This document shows, one piece after another, positions 24,415 through 34,100 of a stretch of DNA of 64,000 nt. A program made the position numbers and the translations under genes. The DNA is taken from assembly GCF_001439785.1 (NCBI RefSeq), contig NZ_JYLI01000015.1, positions 1 to 64,000 on the forward strand. Reading direction: 5' to 3'. The notes under the pieces were generated by a model that saw only the letters and a program-made list of their open reading frames with translations, had not been told where the DNA came from and did no database searches. The stretch's first letter is position 1; the number at the start of each line of letters is the position of its first letter. The stretch is from Pseudomonas poae (lineage in GTDB: Bacteria > Pseudomonadota > Gammaproteobacteria > Pseudomonadales > Pseudomonadaceae).

Positions 24415-24433
24415 GTCGGTAATTCAAGGCAGC
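24406..24433 (+). promoter_or_regulatory. Hairpin spanning the leader-peptide stop codon
   Basis: GCTGC-TTGA and TCAA-G-GCAGC can pair with one bulged base across a 9-nt loop. The stem contains the last codon and stop of the leader peptide, so a ribosome finishing or stalling in the leader would change its folding. Confidence 0.45.
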
Positions 24434-24476
24434 AACCTGCATTCAACATCATCAAACCTTGCGTGAGAGCCTATTC

Positions 24477-25880
24477 ATGAGTGAACCCCATTCCCCTTCA
24501 GGCGAGCTGAAACGCGGCCTGAAAAATCGCCATATCCAGTTGATCGCCCTCGGTGGCGCCATCGGCACCGGGCTGTTCCTGGGCTCGGCCGGCGTGCTCA
24601 AGTCCGCTGGCCCGTCGATGATCCTGGGTTATGCCATCTGCGGCTTCATCGCCTTCATGATCATGCGCCAACTGGGCGAAATGATCGTCGAAGAGCCGGT
24701 CGCCGGCTCCTTCAGCCACTTTGCCCACACGTACTGGGGCGGTTTTGCCGGTTTCCTGTCGGGCTGGAACTGCTGGATTCTGTACATTCTGGTGGGCATG
24801 TCGGAGCTGACGGCCGTTGGCAAGTACGTGCACTACTGGTGGCCGGAGATCCCGACCTGGGTCTCGGCGGCGGCATTCTTCGTGCTGATCAACCTGATCA
24901 ACCTGGCCAACGTCAAAGTCTTTGGAGAGGCCGAGTTCTGGTTCGCGATCATCAAGGTGGTGGCGATTGTCGGCATGATCGCCCTGGGCAGCTACCTGCT
25001 GGTCAGCGGCAGCGGCGGCCCGCAAGCCTCGGTGAGCAACCTGTGGGAACACGGCGGTTTCTTCCCCCATGGCGTGGGCGGGCTGGTGATGGCGATGGCG
25101 ATCATCATGTTCTCTTTTGGAGGCCTGGAAATGCTCGGCTTTACCGCCGCCGAAGCCGACCAGCCGCGCACCGTGATCCCCAAGGCCATCAACCAGGTGA
25201 TTTACCGCATTCTGATTTTCTACATTGGCGCGCTGGTGGTGCTGTTGTCGCTGACACCCTGGGACAGCCTGCTCGCGACCCTCAACGCGTCCGGCGACCC
25301 CTACAGCGGCAGCCCGTTCGTACAGGTGTTCTCGATGCTGGGCAGCAATACGGCGGCGCACATTCTTAACTTCGTGGTGCTGACCGCCGCGTTGTCGGTG
25401 TACAACAGCGGCACCTACTGCAACAGCCGCATGTTGTTGGGCATGGCCGAACAGGGCGACGCGCCCAAGGCCCTGGCGAAGATCGACAAACGCGGCGTGC
25501 CGGTGCGCGCCATCCTCGCCTCGGCGGCGGTCACCCTGGTGGCGGTGCTGATGAACTACTTCATCCCGCAACACGCCCTGGAATTGCTGATGTCGCTGGT
25601 GGTTGCCACGTTGGTGATCAACTGGGCGATGATCAGCTATTCCCACCTCAAGTTCCGCCAGCATATGGATCGCATTGGCCAGGTGCCGTTGTTCAAGGCG
25701 CTGTGGTATCCGTACGGCAATTACATCTGCCTGGCGTTTGTGGTGTTTATCCTGATGATCATGCTGATGATTCCGGGGATTCAGGTGTCGGTGTATGCGA
25801 TTCCGGTGTGGGTGGCATTTATGGGGCTGTGCTATGGCATCAAGAACAAGCGGGCGGCGGCCGCAGCCCTGAAGCCGTGA
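24477..25880 (+). CDS. aroP: Aromatic amino acid permease, AroP-type (APC superfamily)
   Basis: 467 residues with about 12 transmembrane helices and the amino-acid permease signature ELKRGLKNRHIQLIALGGAIGTGLFLGSAG at the N-terminus. It is closest to AroP/PheP-type proton symporters for Phe, Tyr and Trp; substrate choice among these is inferred. The ATG at 24477 gives the family's usual start; a TTG six codons upstream is open. The PhhR-type box and aromatic-rich leader peptide upstream support an aromatic substrate. Confidence 0.92.
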   Translation: MSEPHSPSGELKRGLKNRHIQLIALGGAIGTGLFLGSAGVLKSAGPSMILGYAICGFIAFMIMRQLGEMIVEEPVAGSFSHFAHTYWGGFAGFLSGWNCWILYILVGMSELTAVGKYVHYWWPEIPTWVSAAAFFVLINLINLANVKVFGEAEFWFAIIKVVAIVGMIALGSYLLVSGSGGPQASVSNLWEHGGFFPHGVGGLVMAMAIIMFSFGGLEMLGFTAAEADQPRTVIPKAINQVIYRILIFYIGALVVLLSLTPWDSLLATLNASGDPYSGSPFVQVFSMLGSNTAAHILNFVVLTAALSVYNSGTYCNSRMLLGMAEQGDAPKALAKIDKRGVPVRAILASAAVTLVAVLMNYFIPQHALELLMSLVVATLVINWAMISYSHLKFRQHMDRIGQVPLFKALWYPYGNYICLAFVVFILMIMLMIPGIQVSVYAIPVWVAFMGLCYGIKNKRAAAAALKP

Positions 25881-25916
25881 TCGTATTAAACCCCTGAATG
25901 TGGAGTCGGGCTTGTC

Positions 25917-26330
25917 ATGCTGGTCATTTCCAACACCGTCCACCTCCCCGACGCCGAGATCGAGCTGACCGCCATTCGCGCGCAGGGCGCGGGGGGGCAG
26001 AACGTCAACAAGGTGTCGAGTGCGGTGCACCTGCGCTTTGATATTCCAGGGTCGTCGTTGCCGGAGTTCTACAAGGAGCGCCTGCTGGCGCTGCGCGACA
26101 GTCGGATTACCGGTGATGGTGTGCTGGTGCTCAAGGCCCAGCAATACCGGACCCAGGAACAGAACCGTGCCGATGCGCTGGAGCGTCTCGTGGAGTTGAT
26201 CCAGAGCGCCACCAAGGTCGAGAAGAAGCGCCGGCCCACCAAGCCCACGCTGGGTTCGAAAAAGCGTCGGCTGGAATCCAAGACCAAGCGCGGCAGCATC
26301 AAGGCCGGGCGCGGCAAAGTCGACTTCTAG
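25917..26330 (+). CDS. arfB: Alternative ribosome-rescue factor ArfB
   Basis: 137 residues. ArfB enters stalled ribosomes lacking a stop codon and hydrolyses the peptidyl-tRNA through its GGQ motif, seen here as AQGAGGQNVNKVSSAV. The basic C-terminal tail (KKRRPTKPTLGSKKRRLESKTKRGSIKAGRG), which binds the empty mRNA channel, is present and of normal length. It overlaps the convergent MFS gene by 4 bp. Confidence 0.97.
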   Translation: MLVISNTVHLPDAEIELTAIRAQGAGGQNVNKVSSAVHLRFDIPGSSLPEFYKERLLALRDSRITGDGVLVLKAQQYRTQEQNRADALERLVELIQSATKVEKKRRPTKPTLGSKKRRLESKTKRGSIKAGRGKVDF

Positions 26331-27523
26331 GCGTTGCGCGTTTCGCGGGCCTTGGGTGCCTGGCTGTAAAGGTACAGACAGAGCAGCATGCCACCCAAGG
26401 CTGCAAGCGCGGCGAACAGGAAGATCGACGCAAAACCGAACCCCGCCGCCACCGCCCCGGCCAATGGCCCGGTGACCCCCAGTGACAAGTCGATAAAGAG
26501 CGAGTAGGCCCCCACCGCCGAGCCACGGCTGGAGGCCGGCACCAGGTTGACCGCTTCCACGCCCAGCGCTGGAAACACCAGGGAGAATCCGAAGCCGCTC
26601 AACGCCGCGCCGGCCAGTGCCAGGTGAGCCTCCGGCGCCAGCCATAACAGCAGCAGGCCGAGTATTTCCACCGACAGGCAGGCGATGGCTACCCGAAAGC
26701 CGCCGATGCGGTTGATCAGGTTACCGAACAACAATCTCGCGCCGATAAAGCTGGCACCGAACAGGCTCAGGGCCCACACCGCGTTATCCCAGTGCTGGGT
26801 GGTGTAATACAAGGTGATAAAGGTGGCGATGGTGCCAAAGCCGATCGAGCCCAACGCCAGTGCGCACCCATGGGGGAAAACCCGGCCCAACACATTCATG
26901 AACGGCAGTCGCACACCGGCCACAATCGGCACCGCCTCTTTGCGCCAGCCGAGCGCCACGCCCATCACCGCCAGCAAAATGATGCTCACGCCCATGCTCC
27001 ACAACCCCAACTGGCTGACCAGCACCACACCCAGTGGCGCGCCGATGGCCAGTGCGCCGTAGCTGGCGATGCCGTTCCACGAGATGACTTTGGCGGTGTT
27101 CGCCGCACCCACACGGCCGATGCCCCAGCCGATGGCGCCCGAGCCTACCAGGCTCTCGGCGCTGCCCAGCACGAGTCTGCCGATAAACAGGCTGGTCAGA
27201 CTGAGCGCCGGAAAGCTCGCGAGCCACGCCGCGAGCAGCATGAACACACCGCTCAGGCCACAACCGGCCATGCCGATCAGCACCGCGCGCTTGCAGCCCA
27301 GGGTGTCGATCATGCGTCCGGCATAGGGTCGGCTCAGCAGGGTGGCCAGGTATTGCACACTGATCACCAGCCCTGCGATGACCGCGCCATACCCCAGTTC
27401 GCTGTGGACATAGCCTGGCAGCACGGCCAGAGGAATGCCGATGTTCAGGTAGCCGATAAAGGTGAACAGCACGATGGAAACAACTTGCAGCGTAACCGCC
27501 ATGGGGCGCTGGGTATCAGGCAT
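26327..27523 (-). CDS. MFS transporter, YhhS/UPF0226-type
   Basis: 398 residues with 12 predicted transmembrane helices. The loop motif SRPYAGRMIDTLGCKRAVLIG between helices 2 and 3 is the MFS motif A. The overall pattern (QVVSIVLFTFIGYLNIGIPLAVLPGYVH at the N-terminus) matches the UPF0226/YfcJ-YhhS group of presumed drug or sugar exporters. Substrate unknown. Single gene, convergent with arfB and overlapping it by 4 bp. Confidence 0.88.
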   Translation of the reverse strand: MPDTQRPMAVTLQVVSIVLFTFIGYLNIGIPLAVLPGYVHSELGYGAVIAGLVISVQYLATLLSRPYAGRMIDTLGCKRAVLIGMAGCGLSGVFMLLAAWLASFPALSLTSLFIGRLVLGSAESLVGSGAIGWGIGRVGAANTAKVISWNGIASYGALAIGAPLGVVLVSQLGLWSMGVSIILLAVMGVALGWRKEAVPIVAGVRLPFMNVLGRVFPHGCALALGSIGFGTIATFITLYYTTQHWDNAVWALSLFGASFIGARLLFGNLINRIGGFRVAIACLSVEILGLLLLWLAPEAHLALAGAALSGFGFSLVFPALGVEAVNLVPASSRGSAVGAYSLFIDLSLGVTGPLAGAVAAGFGFASIFLFAALAALGGMLLCLYLYSQAPKARETRNA

Positions 27524-27617
27524 GGGAGAGGATCCACTGTCGCAGCAGGTAAAGATAGGCTGCTAATGATACCGATGCTTGCGCCTGTGCAGGGCGGCAA
27601 AAAGAAAAAATCCGGGA

Positions 27618-27803
27618 TCAGGGCTGGGCAGGGGCCAGCAGTTGCGTGGTGACCAGGGCAGCGAGTGCGTTTTCCTGGGTGCCGAAACGCTTGAGCAATA
27701 GCGCTTGCTTGTGTTCGCTGAGGCGGTTCCACACCTCGACCATCTGCAAGGCAGCGTCGAGTACGGCGTCGTCGGGGGCGGTAGTGGTGGACTGGTCGGA
27801 CAT
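27618..27803 (-). CDS. Small hypothetical protein, 61 aa
   Basis: An acidic 61-residue protein starting MSDQSTTTAPDDAVLDAALQ with a helical body (VEVWNRLSEHKQALLLKRFGTQENALAALVTTQLL). No membrane segment and no recognised family; function unknown. The start at 27803 is preferred over an extended frame because the extension is a hairpin-containing non-coding sequence. It lies between the MFS gene and another tiny ORF on the same strand. Confidence 0.6.
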   Translation of the reverse strand: MSDQSTTTAPDDAVLDAALQMVEVWNRLSEHKQALLLKRFGTQENALAALVTTQLLAPAQP

Positions 27804-27827
27804 GGCGGATATCTCACGGTTCAGGCA

Positions 27828-27860
27828 GTGTGGAAAGCGCTCACATTGCGCTTTCCACAC
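27828..27860. repeat. Perfect 13-bp palindromic hairpin between two tiny genes
   Basis: GTGTGGAAAGCGC and GCGCTTTCCACAC pair fully across a 7-nt loop. It has no T-run. It lies 14 bp after the 42-residue ORF and 24 bp before the 61-residue ORF, so it may be a processing or stability element, or a protein-binding site. Confidence 0.8.
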
Positions 27861-27874
27861 GGTCTGGTGCGGCG

Positions 27875-28003
27875 TCAGTCCTGGCTTTCGCTGGCGACTG
27901 GTTGTGCTTGTTGGGCTTCAGGCTGCTTCTCGCTGGCCTGTTGCGGGGTTGGCTGCTCAGTTTCGTGCAGGCTTGGGAAGGGGAGATTAGGTATCTCGTG
28001 CAT
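27875..28003 (-). CDS. Small Pro/Gln/Glu-rich hypothetical protein, 42 aa
   Basis: The product MHEIPNLPFPSLHETEQPTP continues with a disordered Gln/Pro/Ala tail (QQASEKQPEAQQAQPVASESQD). AAGGAG precedes the ATG at 28003 with acceptable spacing, which favours a real gene despite its length. No family recognised. It is too polar to be membrane bound. Confidence 0.5.
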   Translation of the reverse strand: MHEIPNLPFPSLHETEQPTPQQASEKQPEAQQAQPVASESQD

Positions 28004-28119
28004 CGTCGTCGCTCCTTGCAAAGTCTGTTTGTTCAATCGCAGGTAATTGCGCGCGCTCAAAAAGCCTTGGCAGGATACAGCACTGTAAATGACAAACAGA
28101 CTATTAAATCGGCGTGCTG

Positions 28120-28431
28120 CTAGAAGGGCACCTTGCCCAGAATCATGTCGCGGTACATCACAAAGTCCCCCAGCAAGCTGTAGAACGGATGCTGGAAGGT
28201 CGCCGGACGGTTCTTTTCGAAGAAGAAGTGGCCAATCCAGGCAAAGCCATAGCCGGCAATCGGCACGGCGATCAGTAGCGGCAATGAGCCTCTTGCGATG
28301 GCATACGCCAGAACTCCGATCACCAGCGTGGTGCCGATAAAATGCAGGCGCCGGCAGGTGCTGTTGCCATGTTCACTCAGATAATACGGATAAAATTCGG
28401 CGAAACTGTTGAATTTCCTGACATTTTCCAA
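28120..28431 (-). CDS. DUF962/Mpo1-like membrane protein
   Basis: 103 residues from a TTG at 28431 with AAAGGG upstream; a second TTG 33 bp farther is also open. Two or three hydrophobic helices (IGTTLVIGVLAYAIARG, LPLLIAVPIAGYGFAWIGHFFF) and conserved polar motifs YYLSEHGNSTCRRLHFIGT and EKNRPATFQHPFYSLLGD match the DUF962 family. The yeast member Mpo1 is an Fe-dependent dioxygenase acting on 2-hydroxy fatty acids; activity of the bacterial proteins is not settled. Confidence 0.85.
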   Translation of the reverse strand: MENVRKFNSFAEFYPYYLSEHGNSTCRRLHFIGTTLVIGVLAYAIARGSLPLLIAVPIAGYGFAWIGHFFFEKNRPATFQHPFYSLLGDFVMYRDMILGKVPF

Positions 28432-28591
28432 GATTGGCGGCCCTTTGATTGTTGTGCCGCCCAACAGATGTTCGGCGGGGAGCTTAATTGAGTCTAGAGT
28501 GATCAGTGGTAACAGCCAGTGACAATAGATGCCACTTTAGTATCCTTGGCTTCCTGGCTGCCGTTCAAGCCAGCCTAATTAAGAAGACGCC

Positions 28592-29650
28592 ATGAGCGAA
28601 CGAACAACTTCTGCAAGCTGGGCGATGGGGATAGTGAAGGCATTGGAAATGGACGGTCTGGACTGCCGTGCCTTGTTCAGGCAACTGGGTCTGGACTACG
28701 CCGCGCTCAGCGACCCCGACGCACGTTTCCCACAGGATTCGATGACCCGCCTTTGGCAGCGCGCGGTGGAACTGTCGGGCAACCCGGCGATTGGCCTGAA
28801 CATGGGTAAAGTCGTGCGCCCGGCGTCATTTCATGTGGCCGGGTATGCGCTGATGTCCAGCAACACCCTGGCCGAAGGCTTCATGCGCCTGGTGCGTTAC
28901 CAGCGCATCATCGCCGAAAGCGCCGACTTGAGTTTCAGGCTTTTACCCGAAGGGTATGCGCTGATTCTGACTGTGCATGGCGACCACCTCCCTCCCACCC
29001 GGCAAAGCGCCGAAGCGTCACTGGCCAGTGCATTGGCGCTGTGCGGCTGGTTGACCGGGCGCACCCTGCAACCGCGCAAGGTGCTGTTGCAGGGCGCGCA
29101 GCCAGCGGACCTTGCGCCCTACCGGCAAGCGTTCCACGCCCCCCTGGAATTCGATGCGCCCTATGACGCGCTGATCTTTGAACGCGCCGACATGGACGCG
29201 CCGCTGCCCACGGCCAACGAGGCCATGGCGCTGCTGCACGACCGCTTTGCCGGTGAGTACCTGGCGCGGTTTTCCGAGAGCCGCGTGACCCACAAGGCAC
29301 GCCAGGTGCTGTGTCGCCTGTTGCCCCAGGGCGAACCCAAGCGCGAAGTGGTGGCCCACACCCTGCATTTGTCACAGCGCACCTTGCAACGCCGCTTGCA
29401 GGAGGAGGGCACCAGTTTCCAGGCGCTGCTCGACGACACCCGCCGTGAACTGGCCGAGCAGTATCTGGCGCAGCCGAGCATGACCTTGCTGGAGATCGCC
29501 TACCTGCTGGGCTTTGCCGACCCGAGCAACTTCTTTCGCGCGTTTCGCCGCTGGTTCGATGCCACCCCCGGCGAGTACCGGGCGCGGCTGCTGCAGACGT
29601 CGACGGTCAGTGACGCCAGAACGCCGGAATGCATAGAACAAAGACCGTAA
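28592..29650 (+). CDS. AraC-family transcriptional regulator
   Basis: 352 residues: an N-terminal arabinose-binding-like domain (about 15-200, GIVKALEMDGLDCRALFRQLGLD) as in OruR/ArgR-like regulators of Pseudomonas, and a C-terminal pair of HTH motifs (LSQRTLQRRLQEEGTSFQALLDDTRRELAEQYL and EIAYLLGFADPSNFFRAFRRWFDATPGEYR). The target is unknown because no catabolic operon is adjacent. Its 3' end overlaps the convergent trkH gene by 44 bp. Confidence 0.9.
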   Translation: MSERTTSASWAMGIVKALEMDGLDCRALFRQLGLDYAALSDPDARFPQDSMTRLWQRAVELSGNPAIGLNMGKVVRPASFHVAGYALMSSNTLAEGFMRLVRYQRIIAESADLSFRLLPEGYALILTVHGDHLPPTRQSAEASLASALALCGWLTGRTLQPRKVLLQGAQPADLAPYRQAFHAPLEFDAPYDALIFERADMDAPLPTANEAMALLHDRFAGEYLARFSESRVTHKARQVLCRLLPQGEPKREVVAHTLHLSQRTLQRRLQEEGTSFQALLDDTRRELAEQYLAQPSMTLLEIAYLLGFADPSNFFRAFRRWFDATPGEYRARLLQTSTVSDARTPECIEQRP

Positions 29651-31061
29651 TGATTTCCAGCCGGCCCAGCAGCATCCCCAGCGACAGGATCCACTTGGCC
29701 GCATCCGGCAGGCTGGAAAAGTTGCCGGCCGGCCCAATGGTTTCGCCAAGGCCTGGGCCTACACCGGACACGGTACTGGCGGCGCCGGTCAGCGCGGTCA
29801 TCCAGTCCAGGCCCAGCAACGACAAGGCCAGAGCGATGGCGCAGATGGTGATGGCGAAGAAAAACGAAAAGGTCAGGATCGACCGCACGATTTCTTCGTC
29901 GAGGCGGTGGCCGTTGTACTTTTGCTTGATCACTGCGCGCGGGTGAATCAACTGGTTCAAGTTGGCCTTGAGCAGGATGTAGGCGACCTGGAAGCGGAAA
30001 ATCTTGATCCCGCCGGCAGTCGAGCCCGAGCAGCCGCCGATAAAGCCCAGGTAGAAAAACAGCATCAGTGAGAAATTGCCCCACAGGCTGTAGTCCCCCA
30101 GGGCAAAGCCGGTAGTGGTCACCACTGAGGTGACGTTCAACGCCACATGGCGCAGCGCCTCCAGCCAATGCAGGTTGGTGGTCCACCAGTACCAGGTGCC
30201 CAGCACCAGCCAGGTGACCACCAGCAAACCGAGCAGGCCCTGCACCTGTTGATCCTTGAGCAGTGCCCGGCGGTTGCCGCGTAACGTGGCCACATACAGG
30301 GTGAACGGCAAGCTGCCGAGGATCATCACCACCACCGCTACCCAGTGCACGGCCGGTTGTTTCCAGTGCGCCAGGGACTCATCGGAAGTGGAGAACCCGC
30401 CGGTGGAAATCGCCGACATCGCGTGGTTGATCGCATCGAACAGGCCCATGCCGGCCCACCAGAACGCCAGACTGCCGAGGATGGTGATGCCGACGTAGGC
30501 CGCCACGATCAGGCGCGCCACCATGTGCGAGCGCGGCATGACCTTTTCCGAGCGGTCCGAGGATTCGGTCTGGAACAGGCGCATGCCACCAATGCGCAGC
30601 AATGGCAGGATCGCCACCGCCATGCCGATAAAGCCGATACCTCCGAGCCAGTGCAGCAGCGAGCGCCACATCAGGATGCCCGGCGACATGCTGTCCAGCC
30701 CGCTCAGCACCGTGGAGCCGGTGGCGGTTATGCCGGACATGCTTTCGAAAAACGAGTCGGTGTAGCTGATGTGCTGGGTCAGCAAAAACGGCAGCGCGGC
30801 GAATACACACACCACCACCCAGCTTGTGACGGTGAGCAGGTACATGTCCCGCGGACGCAGGTGCACATGCTCGGGGCGGCCCGGAATCACCAGGGCCAGG
30901 CCGGCGATAAAGGTGATCAGGCTGGCCCAGAGGAACGAGGGCAGATCGCCGGTGCGGTCGAAGATGACCAGAGTGGCCATTGGCACGACCATCGCGATCG
31001 CCAGGGTGATCAGGAAGATGCCGATGATGAAACCGATGATGCGTAGGGTCGGCAACGCCAT
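29607..31061 (-). CDS. trkH: Trk potassium uptake membrane subunit TrkH
   Basis: 484 residues with about ten membrane helices and four pore-loop repeats, for example SGITATGSTVLSGLDSM, SAISTGGFSTSD, TTTGFALGDYSLW and SGVGPGLGETIGPAGNF. TrkH translocates K+ with the cytoplasmic TrkA gate (encoded elsewhere). The ATG at 31061 gives the family start MALPTLRIIGFIIGIFLI. Single gene, convergent with the AraC gene. Confidence 0.95.
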   Translation of the reverse strand: MALPTLRIIGFIIGIFLITLAIAMVVPMATLVIFDRTGDLPSFLWASLITFIAGLALVIPGRPEHVHLRPRDMYLLTVTSWVVVCVFAALPFLLTQHISYTDSFFESMSGITATGSTVLSGLDSMSPGILMWRSLLHWLGGIGFIGMAVAILPLLRIGGMRLFQTESSDRSEKVMPRSHMVARLIVAAYVGITILGSLAFWWAGMGLFDAINHAMSAISTGGFSTSDESLAHWKQPAVHWVAVVVMILGSLPFTLYVATLRGNRRALLKDQQVQGLLGLLVVTWLVLGTWYWWTTNLHWLEALRHVALNVTSVVTTTGFALGDYSLWGNFSLMLFFYLGFIGGCSGSTAGGIKIFRFQVAYILLKANLNQLIHPRAVIKQKYNGHRLDEEIVRSILTFSFFFAITICAIALALSLLGLDWMTALTGAASTVSGVGPGLGETIGPAGNFSSLPDAAKWILSLGMLLGRLEIITVFVLCIPAFWRH

Positions 31062-31197
31062 GAAGTCTGCTCGGATGGTCGCGGAAGGCGCCATTCTACC
31101 TGCGGTGCAGGGCATGTAAACCGACACATGTATAAAGCACGCGTGGCGGTGCGCTTGTTCAGCATGAGGGCTTCTTCAGTGTTTCCAGAGACTTTCC

Positions 31198-34100
31198 ATG
31201 CCGTACGAATCGTTAACCGACACGCCGTTGATACGGCGCTTGAATGCCAATGACACCCCCTCGCAGATGGCCCTGGTAAAAAAGCTGTCCGCGCTCAATA
31301 CCCAACTCATGCAGGATCTGGCGCCTCAGCCCAGGTTTGGCGACTTTGTACAATGGCGCTTCGAACAGCGCTTGAGCATCAAGCCAGCGGCGCAGGTGCA
31401 CAGTGTCTTTGTGCAGAGCCGCGACCGCCAGCCAGCCTCCTTGGTACCCGCGCCAACCACGGTGGATGAAACGCTGGAGCTCAAGGCCCCGCTGCCCACG
31501 TTGATGGATGCGGTGATACAGCGCATCGTGACGGGCCAGGCATCGACCTTCGCCAGCCGTGACACCGAGTTTTTGCGCGCGTCCGAGGAGGGCGGCGAAC
31601 CGCAACGTATCCCCGAGTTGACGGGCCAGGCCGTCGATGAATTTCTTGAAGACCTGGCCACGGGGCTGGATGGCCACTACCAAACCTTTATCCAACGCTA
31701 TTGGGACGAGCAACGCGCGACCGATGCACGTAGCCGCTGGCTACGGGTGCTTGACGGTCGAATCGCGCAACTGCGCAGCGAAGTGGCCCTGCTAAAAAAT
31801 GATGGCGTGCTTAGCACGGCGGGCGAGGCGTTGTTCGAGATGGTGGTGCGCCTGCCCGATGCGCTGTCGCGTCGTACGCTCAAGGCCTACAAACCGTGCG
31901 TGTATGGTGTGGCGCTCAAGGGCAAGGACGCTGTCAATCCGCTGCTCCACGGAGCGTTTATCCTGACCGCCCGTGACCCGCAGGACGCCGAGGTGGGCTG
32001 GGAGACGGACACGCAGGCGGCCCCGCAGGTACGTCCTGTCGACCCTTCCAGCAATCTTGGCCTTGTTCTGCTGTACAGCCCGGGCAACGGCCTCGAAGAG
32101 TTCGACTCCCTGTCCAGTCTTGATCACGAACTGCACCAGCGCCTGAACCACCCGGTGCAATTCACCCATTTGTTGGCCTTGATGGCGGAAAAACACCAGC
32201 CCCACGGCCTGGCCCTGCACCGCGAGGCCAAGACAAGCGGTCAATTGGCGTACCTCGAGTGGCTTGACTCTCCCTTCAGCCGTTCACTTGAAGATCAACG
32301 CCTCAAGCTTCATGAGGACTTCACCGCCACCGTGGCCCTCTATCAGGCGCCTGCTACGCAGACCGAGAGCGCTCGGTTGGCCGAAAGCCTGGACCGTGTC
32401 ACGGACAGTGCGCGCGCTCTGGATGCGCAGCGGGTGCTGGTGGCGCGCATTCAAAAACGTGCGCAGGCTCAGCTTAAAATCTTTCTTGAGGGGGCGACCG
32501 ACGCCGACAAACAGGCCTGGCGAGCAGCCATGCAGTCTTACTGCGATGGGCTCAAAAGCCTGCCTGAGTCCGAGGGGCTGCCCTCGCTTGCCCAGTTCAG
32601 TGACAAAGCCGCCATGTGCGCCTACAGCAAGGCTCAACTGACTGCGTTGATCGAGTCGCAATTGGGCTTGCAGGTTGACCCGGATGAGCTTCAGGTGCAT
32701 ACGCGAGCGCCTGATGTGCCCACCGTGCCTTTCGTGCCGGGGGCTCCCGCATCGTCACCGCGGGAGCCCGGCGCGCCGCTGTACACGTATCGCCAACGCA
32801 GCCTCAGTGAGTTGGCGCTTGAAAACGTGGGCGGCCTGGACTTCAACTTCACCAACTTTTCCCATCTGACCGATAAAAAGAAGCAGGCCTACACCGCCCT
32901 GACCGTCGAGCAGGTGAAGGACCTGGTGCGCACGGCCAATATCGGTAACCGCTATGACGTGTTTTTAAAGGATCGGCTGATCACCTCGCCCGAGGCCATC
33001 GCCCGCAAAAGCAATTTCGCCCGGTACCTGGCGTTGCAGGTACGGATGGACGCCATCGAGGCAAAAATCGCCGGTGATTTTCTGCCGGATCACGCCAGTC
33101 GCGGCTTCAACTGGGTACAGGTGGTACTGGATGAGCCTGTAGACAGTGACCGCCGCCAGACCGTCGAAGCCCATCGGATCATGGTGCAAAGCTTGATGCT
33201 GCGCGGCGCGCGGGTGCGAGGCGTGTGGCTGTTTCGCACGACCTCCTCGGCGGTCGCCTCCACCGTGGTCTACACACCGCAAGCGCCAGGCGGTCGGATG
33301 TTTCATGAGTTTCACGATGAGCGTTTGTTGAACGACTTCGTCTTCAACAGTTCCTGGCGTGACTATCTGGTGAGCCGCGTCGAACTGGCCCAGCGCAAAA
33401 GGATCCGCGGCATTTTACGCGGCCGCGGCTCCGCGACCATGGTGTACATGCCCAGGATTGCCGACAACCTGTTCGAGGAGGCCTACGAGATCGAGGCCAG
33501 CTTCGCCATCAACGATGCAGGGGCGAAATCGACCACAACCGGCGAAACCGACCTTGAGACCGCAATATCGGTGGGCACGGCAGCGTTCGATCTCATCACC
33601 CTGGTGTTACCGATCAAAATCATGCTGCCCATCGGCTTGGCCCGCAGTCTGTTCTCGGTGTTCAGGGCGGTAGACGCCGCCGCGCTGGGCGACCGCGCCG
33701 AGACGGCCCACCACCTGGTGCGTGCGCTGGGTGAGTTTACCGGCGCCTTGATCGACGGTGCCGTCGCCGGCCTGGCTGGCGTGCGCACCTCTGCATCCGC
33801 GTCCGGCGGGCTGAACCCGTTGATGGCCCTTAAGAAAAAACCTGGCGACGTGCAGGTACTCGACGGTTGGGAAGGCAAGGGCATTTATTACAAGGCTGCC
33901 GGCGCTGAGGGCCGCCGTCACTATTTCCTCAATGAGCAGAACCGCTGGTTTTCGATCCTCGACGAGGGCGGCGAAAAGGCCTGGCGCGTCAAGGATGCGC
34001 GCAAGCCTTACCGTTATCACCATGATCCGATCCGCCTGGACGCCAAGGGGCGCTGGGAAGTGGGCTCGCATCCCGATCGAGGATTGCGTGGAGGTCTTTC

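Larger units (their letters stand above)
23831..24476. other. Regulatory interval between the peptide gene and aroP
   Basis: This 646-bp divergent interval holds, from left to right: an AT-rich segment with phased T/A-tracts at about 23953-23980 (likely the promoter region of the peptide gene), a PhhR-type box at 24090 with a weaker one at 24141, a possible -10 element TACAAT at 24208-24213, a (AAN)3 tract at 24333-24341, and a 20-codon leader ORF before aroP. No larger gene is convincing. Confidence 0.6.

Noticed and set aside
24498..26645. A 715-codon open frame antisense to aroP and arfB
   Set aside because: Low-complexity His/Gln/Arg-rich translation spanning two real genes on the other strand, without a start signal or family features.
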